Source of the DNA: DATLFI01 sp035524895
Lineage (GTDB): Bacteria; Acidobacteriota; Thermoanaerobaculia; Multivoradales; Multivoraceae
DNA: 14,478 nucleotides
Assembly: GCA_035524895.1 (NCBI GenBank)
Contig: DATLFI010000180.1
Span: 1-14,478 of the forward strand
Direction of reading: 5' to 3'
Below the pieces are notes generated by a model that was not told the origin of the DNA, ran no database searches, and saw only the letters and a program-made list of their open reading frames with translations. Below are positions 11,599 to 14,478 of the stretch, in pieces (positions within the stretch are counted from its first letter, which is position 1; every line of letters begins with the position of its first letter). Made by a program: the position numbers and the translations under genes.

Positions 11599-12006
11599 TT
11601 GCTCCGCTTCGCCATCCGCTTGGTGGTCAACGCTCTCGCGATTCTGGCGGCAGCCTGGCTCGTGCCGGGCATCGTGGTGTCTGGCGGCGTCGGGACCTAC
11701 CTCGCGGTGGCGTTGATCTTCGGCATCGTCAACGCGACCATCGGGACGGTCCTCAAGGTGATGACCTGCCCGCTCATCCTGCTGACGCTCGGCCTCTTCA
11801 CCCTGGTGATCAACGCGCTGATGCTCCAGTTCAGCGCGTGGTGGGCGCGCATCTTCGGACTCGGGTTCTCGGTGTCCGACTTCTGGGCGGCCTTGATCGG
11901 AGCGCTCGTGGTGAGCGTGGTGAGCGCGCTGTTCAGCCTGCTGGTGGGCGACAGCCGGGTGCGGGTCGAGACCAGCGGCGGCGGCCCACCGGCTCGCCGG
12001 CCCTGA
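11599..12006 (+). CDS. Four-helix membrane protein of the PF04020 / phage holin 4-like family
   Basis: 135 residues with four membrane helices at about 4-22, 31-52, 57-80 and 96-117. Family landmarks are GIVNATIGTVLKVMTCPLIL followed by LTLGLFTLVINALMLQFSAW, then FWAALIGALVVSVVSALFSL. This small integral membrane protein family is widespread on bacterial chromosomes; the holin name comes from distant similarity and there are no phage genes here. The function is unknown. The TTG start at 11599 was chosen because GGGAGG (11588-11593) precedes it by 5 bp and it gives the usual MLRFxIRLxxNA N-terminus. It diverges from the VWFA operon and converges on metG, with 48 bp between the stops. Confidence 0.9.
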   Translation: MLRFAIRLVVNALAILAAAWLVPGIVVSGGVGTYLAVALIFGIVNATIGTVLKVMTCPLILLTLGLFTLVINALMLQFSAWWARIFGLGFSVSDFWAALIGALVVSVVSALFSLLVGDSRVRVETSGGGPPARRP

Positions 12007-12036
12007 GCTTTGCCAAGAGCGAGCTTTGCCAGGAGC
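12005..12036 (+). repeat. Tandem 16-bp duplication at the holin-like gene's stop
   Basis: GAGCTTTGCCAAGAGC (12005-12020) is followed at once by GAGCTTTGCCAGGAGC (12021-12036), one mismatch. The first copy begins within the TGA stop (12004-12006). It lies in the 48-bp gap before the convergent metG stop. Confidence 0.85.
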
Positions 12037-12054
12037 TCTGCTCGGTCGCGCCCG

Positions 12055-14166
12055 CTAGCGGACGCGCGACCCGGGCTTTGCGCCGGAGTCGGGGGAGAGC
12101 AGGAAAACGCCGTCGCCGTCGCCGGCGGCCAGCACCATGCCCTCGGAGATGCCAAAGCGCATCTTGCGCGGCTTGAGGTTCGCCACGACCACCACCAGTC
12201 TCCCGTCGAGCTGCGCTGGGTCGTAGGCGGAGCGGATTCCGGCGAACACGGTGCGCTCGAGGCCTCCCAGATCGAGGCGCAGGCGCAGCAGCTTGTCGGC
12301 ACCCTCGACGTAGGACGCCTCGACGACACGCGCCACACGGAGGTCGACCTTGGCGAAGTCGTCGATGGTGATCTCGGCCGCGATCGGCTCGCCGCCGGGC
12401 GCGGGGGCGCTTGCAGCCTTCGGATCTCCGCCCCCGCTGGCTGCGTCGGCAGCATCTGCCGCATCGGCCGCGGGCGTGGCGTCAGGACGCGCCATGCTCG
12501 GTGTGGCTGCCGGCGCAGGCTGGTCTTCGTTGGGCTTGCTCATGGCTCGGACTTCCTGCAGGTCGAGGCGGGTGAAGAGTGGCTCGTAGGGGGCGATGGC
12601 GCTGTCGAGCTGCGGGGAAGCGGCGTCCTGCCAGGCTAGCTCACGCCCGCCGAGCAGGGTCTCGGCCCGGCGGCCGATCGTGGGCGCGATGGGCTTGAGG
12701 TAGATCGCGAGGGAACGAAAGAGGTTGAGCCCCGTGGTGAGAACCGCCTGTAGCTCCCGCTCGCGGCCCGGCTCCTTGGCGATCTGCCACGGCCGCCGCT
12801 CGTCGACGTAGCGGTTGGCCTCGTCGGCCAGCGCCATGATGCGGCGAACGGCGCGGTTGGTGTCGCGACCGGTGATGTCGGCGGCGATCTCGTCGCGCGC
12901 TGCCGCCGCAGTCTCGAAGAGCGCCTCGCCGTCGAGGCTGCCGCCCAGCCGGCCGTCGCAGTGCCGGTGGAGCAGCGTGGCGCAGCGGCTCGCGATGTTG
13001 ACCACCTTGCCCACGAGGTCGGAGTTGACGCGGTGGACGAAGTCTTCGAAGTTGAGGTCGATGTCCGCGAGACCACCAGCGAGCTTCGCCGCGAAGTAGT
13101 AGCGCAGGGCGTCGGCGGGGAGGCGATCGAGGTAGGAGCGCGCGGTGATGAAGGTCCCGCGCGACTTGGACATCTTGGTGCCGTCGACCGTGAGGAAGCC
13201 GTGCACGGGCACGCCGCTCGGCAGCCGGTGGCCGCTGCCGGCCAGCATCGCGGGCCAGAACAGGCAGTGGAAGTAGAGGATGTCCTTGCCGATGAAGTGG
13301 TAGAGCTCGGTCGTGCCCTCCTCTTCCTCGGCCCAGAAATCGTCGAAGCGCAGGCCGCGCTCGGCGCACAGGCGCTCGAAGCTCGCCATGTACCCGACCG
13401 GGGCATCGACCCAGACGTAGAAGTACTTGCCGGGCCGGTCTGGAATCTCGAAGCCGAAGTAGGGCGCTTCGCGCGAGATGTCCCAGTCCTGGAGACCCTG
13501 GCTGAACCACTCGTCGAGCTTGTTCACCACCTCGGGCTGGAGGCGTCCGCTGTGGGCCCACTCGCGCAGGCGGGGCTCGAGCGCCCCCAGCTTCAGGAAC
13601 AGGTGCTCGGACTCCTTCTCGACCGGGCGCGCCCCGGAGAGGGACGAAACCGGGTCGATCAGGTCGCGCGGCGTGTAGGTCGCGCCGCAGGTGTCGCAGC
13701 TGTCACCGTACTGGTCGGGAGTGCCACACCGCGGGCAGCGTCCCTTGACGTAGCGATCGGGCAGGAAGATCTGCCGTTGCGGGTCGAAGAACTGGCGCAC
13801 GGGTCGCCACGCGAGATAGCCGCCCGCATCCAGGCGTGCATAGATCCGTTCGACGTGGCGGCGGTTCTCCTCCGAGTGCGTGCTGTGGTACGCGTCGAAG
13901 CCGATGCCGAAGTCCGCGAAGTCCCGGCGGTGCTCGTCGAGGACTCTGGCGATGAGGTCGCCCGGGGAGACGCCCTCCGCCTCCGCCTTGAGCATGATCG
14001 GGGTGCCGTGGGTGTCGTCGGCGCAGACGTAGTGGCACTCGTGGCCCAGCATGCGCTGCAGGCGCACCCAGATGTCCGTCTGCACGGTCTCCACCGTGTG
14101 GCCCAGGTGGATCGGCCCGTTGGCATAGGGCAAGGCGCTGGTGACGAGTATGCGGCGACGGTTCAT
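12055..14166 (-). CDS. metG: Methionine--tRNA ligase with fused C-terminal tRNA-binding domain
   Basis: 703 residues from ATG at 14166, which gives the standard start MNRRRILVTSALPYANGPIH. It charges tRNA-Met with methionine in the cytoplasm. Seen in order: the HIGH-type signature HLGH (20-23), a zinc knuckle with C144, C147, C157 and C160 (CPRC...CDTC), WVDAPVGY, the KMSKS loop (331-335), the helical anticodon domain (about 390-540), a linker (about 543-596) rich in Ala, Pro and Asp, and a Trbp111/EMAP-type OB-fold tRNA-binding domain (about 600-703, KVDLRVARVV, ANLKPRKMRFGISEGM). This is the E. coli-like MetG1 layout, with a single zinc knuckle of four cysteines. No ribosome site is obvious before the start. 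The linker has a DAADAADAAS run. The gene is probably monocistronic, since strong hairpins lie upstream. Confidence 0.97.
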   Translation of the reverse strand: MNRRRILVTSALPYANGPIHLGHTVETVQTDIWVRLQRMLGHECHYVCADDTHGTPIMLKAEAEGVSPGDLIARVLDEHRRDFADFGIGFDAYHSTHSEENRRHVERIYARLDAGGYLAWRPVRQFFDPQRQIFLPDRYVKGRCPRCGTPDQYGDSCDTCGATYTPRDLIDPVSSLSGARPVEKESEHLFLKLGALEPRLREWAHSGRLQPEVVNKLDEWFSQGLQDWDISREAPYFGFEIPDRPGKYFYVWVDAPVGYMASFERLCAERGLRFDDFWAEEEEGTTELYHFIGKDILYFHCLFWPAMLAGSGHRLPSGVPVHGFLTVDGTKMSKSRGTFITARSYLDRLPADALRYYFAAKLAGGLADIDLNFEDFVHRVNSDLVGKVVNIASRCATLLHRHCDGRLGGSLDGEALFETAAAARDEIAADITGRDTNRAVRRIMALADEANRYVDERRPWQIAKEPGRERELQAVLTTGLNLFRSLAIYLKPIAPTIGRRAETLLGGRELAWQDAASPQLDSAIAPYEPLFTRLDLQEVRAMSKPNEDQPAPAATPSMARPDATPAADAADAADAASGGGDPKAASAPAPGGEPIAAEITIDDFAKVDLRVARVVEASYVEGADKLLRLRLDLGGLERTVFAGIRSAYDPAQLDGRLVVVVANLKPRKMRFGISEGMVLAAGDGDGVFLLSPDSGAKPGSRVR

Positions 14167-14217
14167 GGGAGAGGGCACTGGTGCCGGAAGGATGGCGCTT
14201 CGGCGCGCGGGAGCGGT

Positions 14218-14224
14218 GATCTTA
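14218..14224 (-). promoter_or_regulatory. Candidate -10 element (TAAGATC) of metG
   Basis: Read leftward the site is GGCTAAGATCACC, 51 bp before the metG start. It is the third copy of the GATCTTA/TAAGATC 7-mer upstream of a leftward gene in this window. The -35 position is not clear. Confidence 0.4.
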
Positions 14225-14337
14225 GCCGCGGCAGGGGGCCAGGCTTCGAGCACAGGCCAGCGCAGGGAGGAAAGCGCGGAGCAGGGTAGCCGTAGACGGG
14301 CCTTGCTGCACGCGGAATCAGGCGGCGGAAAAGAGAG

Positions 14338-14364
14338 AAGGCCGGGAGCTGAGCTCCCGGCCTT
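14338..14364 (-). terminator. Strong rho-independent-type terminator, leftward
   Basis: AAGGCCGGGAGC (14338-14349), loop TGA, GCTCCCGGCCTT (14353-14364): a 12-bp perfect stem. Leftward it is followed by CTCTCTTTTCC, a U-rich tract, so it would terminate the gene whose 3' end is at 14436. Confidence 0.8.
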
Positions 14365-14384
14365 CGGATGTCGCTTCGACGTCC

Positions 14385-14414
14385 GGCTGTCACCCCCTCT
14401 TAGGGGTGACAGCC
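14385..14414 (-). terminator. Second strong hairpin behind the leftward partial gene
   Basis: GGCTGTCACCCC (14385-14396), loop CTCTTA, GGGGTGACAGCC (14403-14414): a 12-bp perfect stem 21 bp past the stop of the partial gene. There is no T-run directly after it, so it may protect the mRNA end or act together with the stronger terminator at 14338-14364. Confidence 0.6.
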
Positions 14415-14435
14415 TAGACCGCTACAGGACGTCGA

Positions 14436-14478
14436 CTACTTCCACCCCAGCCGGACGCCGAGGCGGTAGATGCGCGGG
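14436..14478 (-). CDS. C-terminal end of a probable TonB-dependent receptor / outer-membrane protein
   Basis: Only the last 13 codons are inside the window: PRIYRLGVRLGWK then TAG (complement of 14436-14438). The alternating pattern R-x-Y-R-L-G-V-R-L-G-W fits the final amphipathic beta strand of an outer-membrane barrel; TonB-dependent receptors of Acidobacteria often end in similar PRxxxLGxRxxF/W strands. The last residue is Lys, not the usual aromatic. Two hairpins follow the stop. The coding sense rests on frame and strand pattern only. Confidence 0.5.
   Translation of the reverse strand, partial: PRIYRLGVRLGWK

Noticed and set aside
11599..12006. Prophage lysis gene (holin)
   Set aside because: The PF04020-type family is common on chromosomes, and no phage genes surround it.
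14167..14393. Minus-strand open frame upstream of metG (14163-14393)
   Set aside because: It crosses the terminator hairpin and overlaps the metG start region; its product has no recognisable feature.
157..14435. tRNA or rRNA genes
   Set aside because: No cloverleaf with a TTC-arm and CCA end pattern, and no rRNA-like sequence, was seen in any intergenic gap.

Overview
The window is about 68-70% GC by eye and codes densely on both strands. Several genes point to an Acidobacteriota-like soil or sediment bacterium, possibly of the Thermoanaerobaculia type: a VWFA-related protein of the kind best known from Acidobacteria, the C-terminus of a probable outer-membrane receptor, GTG and TTG starts, and secreted alanine/arginine-rich proteins. 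The taxonomy is inferred from gene content only.

Left part (1-1962) is accessory DNA. It opens with the 3' end of a c-type cytochrome / di-haem peroxidase-like gene. Next come two hairpin elements of 79-80 bp (182-261 and 1311-1389) whose ends match the core-site pattern of integron attC sites. Between and around them are small genes typical of cassettes: a complete DUF4160/DUF2442 pair, a frameshifted small gene followed by a small basic CLLCKP protein, and a second DUF4160/DUF2442 pair whose DUF4160 is only a C-terminal stump. A 522-bp unit (862-1383) is bounded on both sides by the same 9-mer CCGTTAGCC, as an integrated gene cassette would be. The array stops at a tandem 20-mer that looks like the end of an IS481-type element. 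No integrase is in the window.

Central part (1963-8268): a membrane-anchored protein built from three diverged copies of one beta-rich unit converges, with a 4-bp stop-codon overlap, on a SAM-dependent methyltransferase that carries extra surface-polysaccharide-type domains. Four rightward genes follow: a classical SDR oxidoreductase, a membrane-anchored toast-rack/DUF4097-like beta-repeat protein, a glutathione S-transferase family protein preceded by three tandem hairpins, and an exported cysteine-rich protein with a CCCPC cluster.

Right part (8343-14478): a leftward two-gene operon encodes a VWFA-related secreted protein and, through an ATGA overlap, a LanC-like protein with an N-terminal export signal and an altered zinc site. 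It diverges from a four-helix PF04020-type membrane protein, which converges on metG (methionyl-tRNA synthetase with fused tRNA-binding domain). Two very strong hairpins separate metG from the 3' end of a leftward gene, probably a TonB-dependent receptor.

Apart from metG the functions are assigned only at family level. The most unusual items are the integron-like cassette remnant and the secreted LanC-like enzyme opposite an exported cysteine-rich protein.
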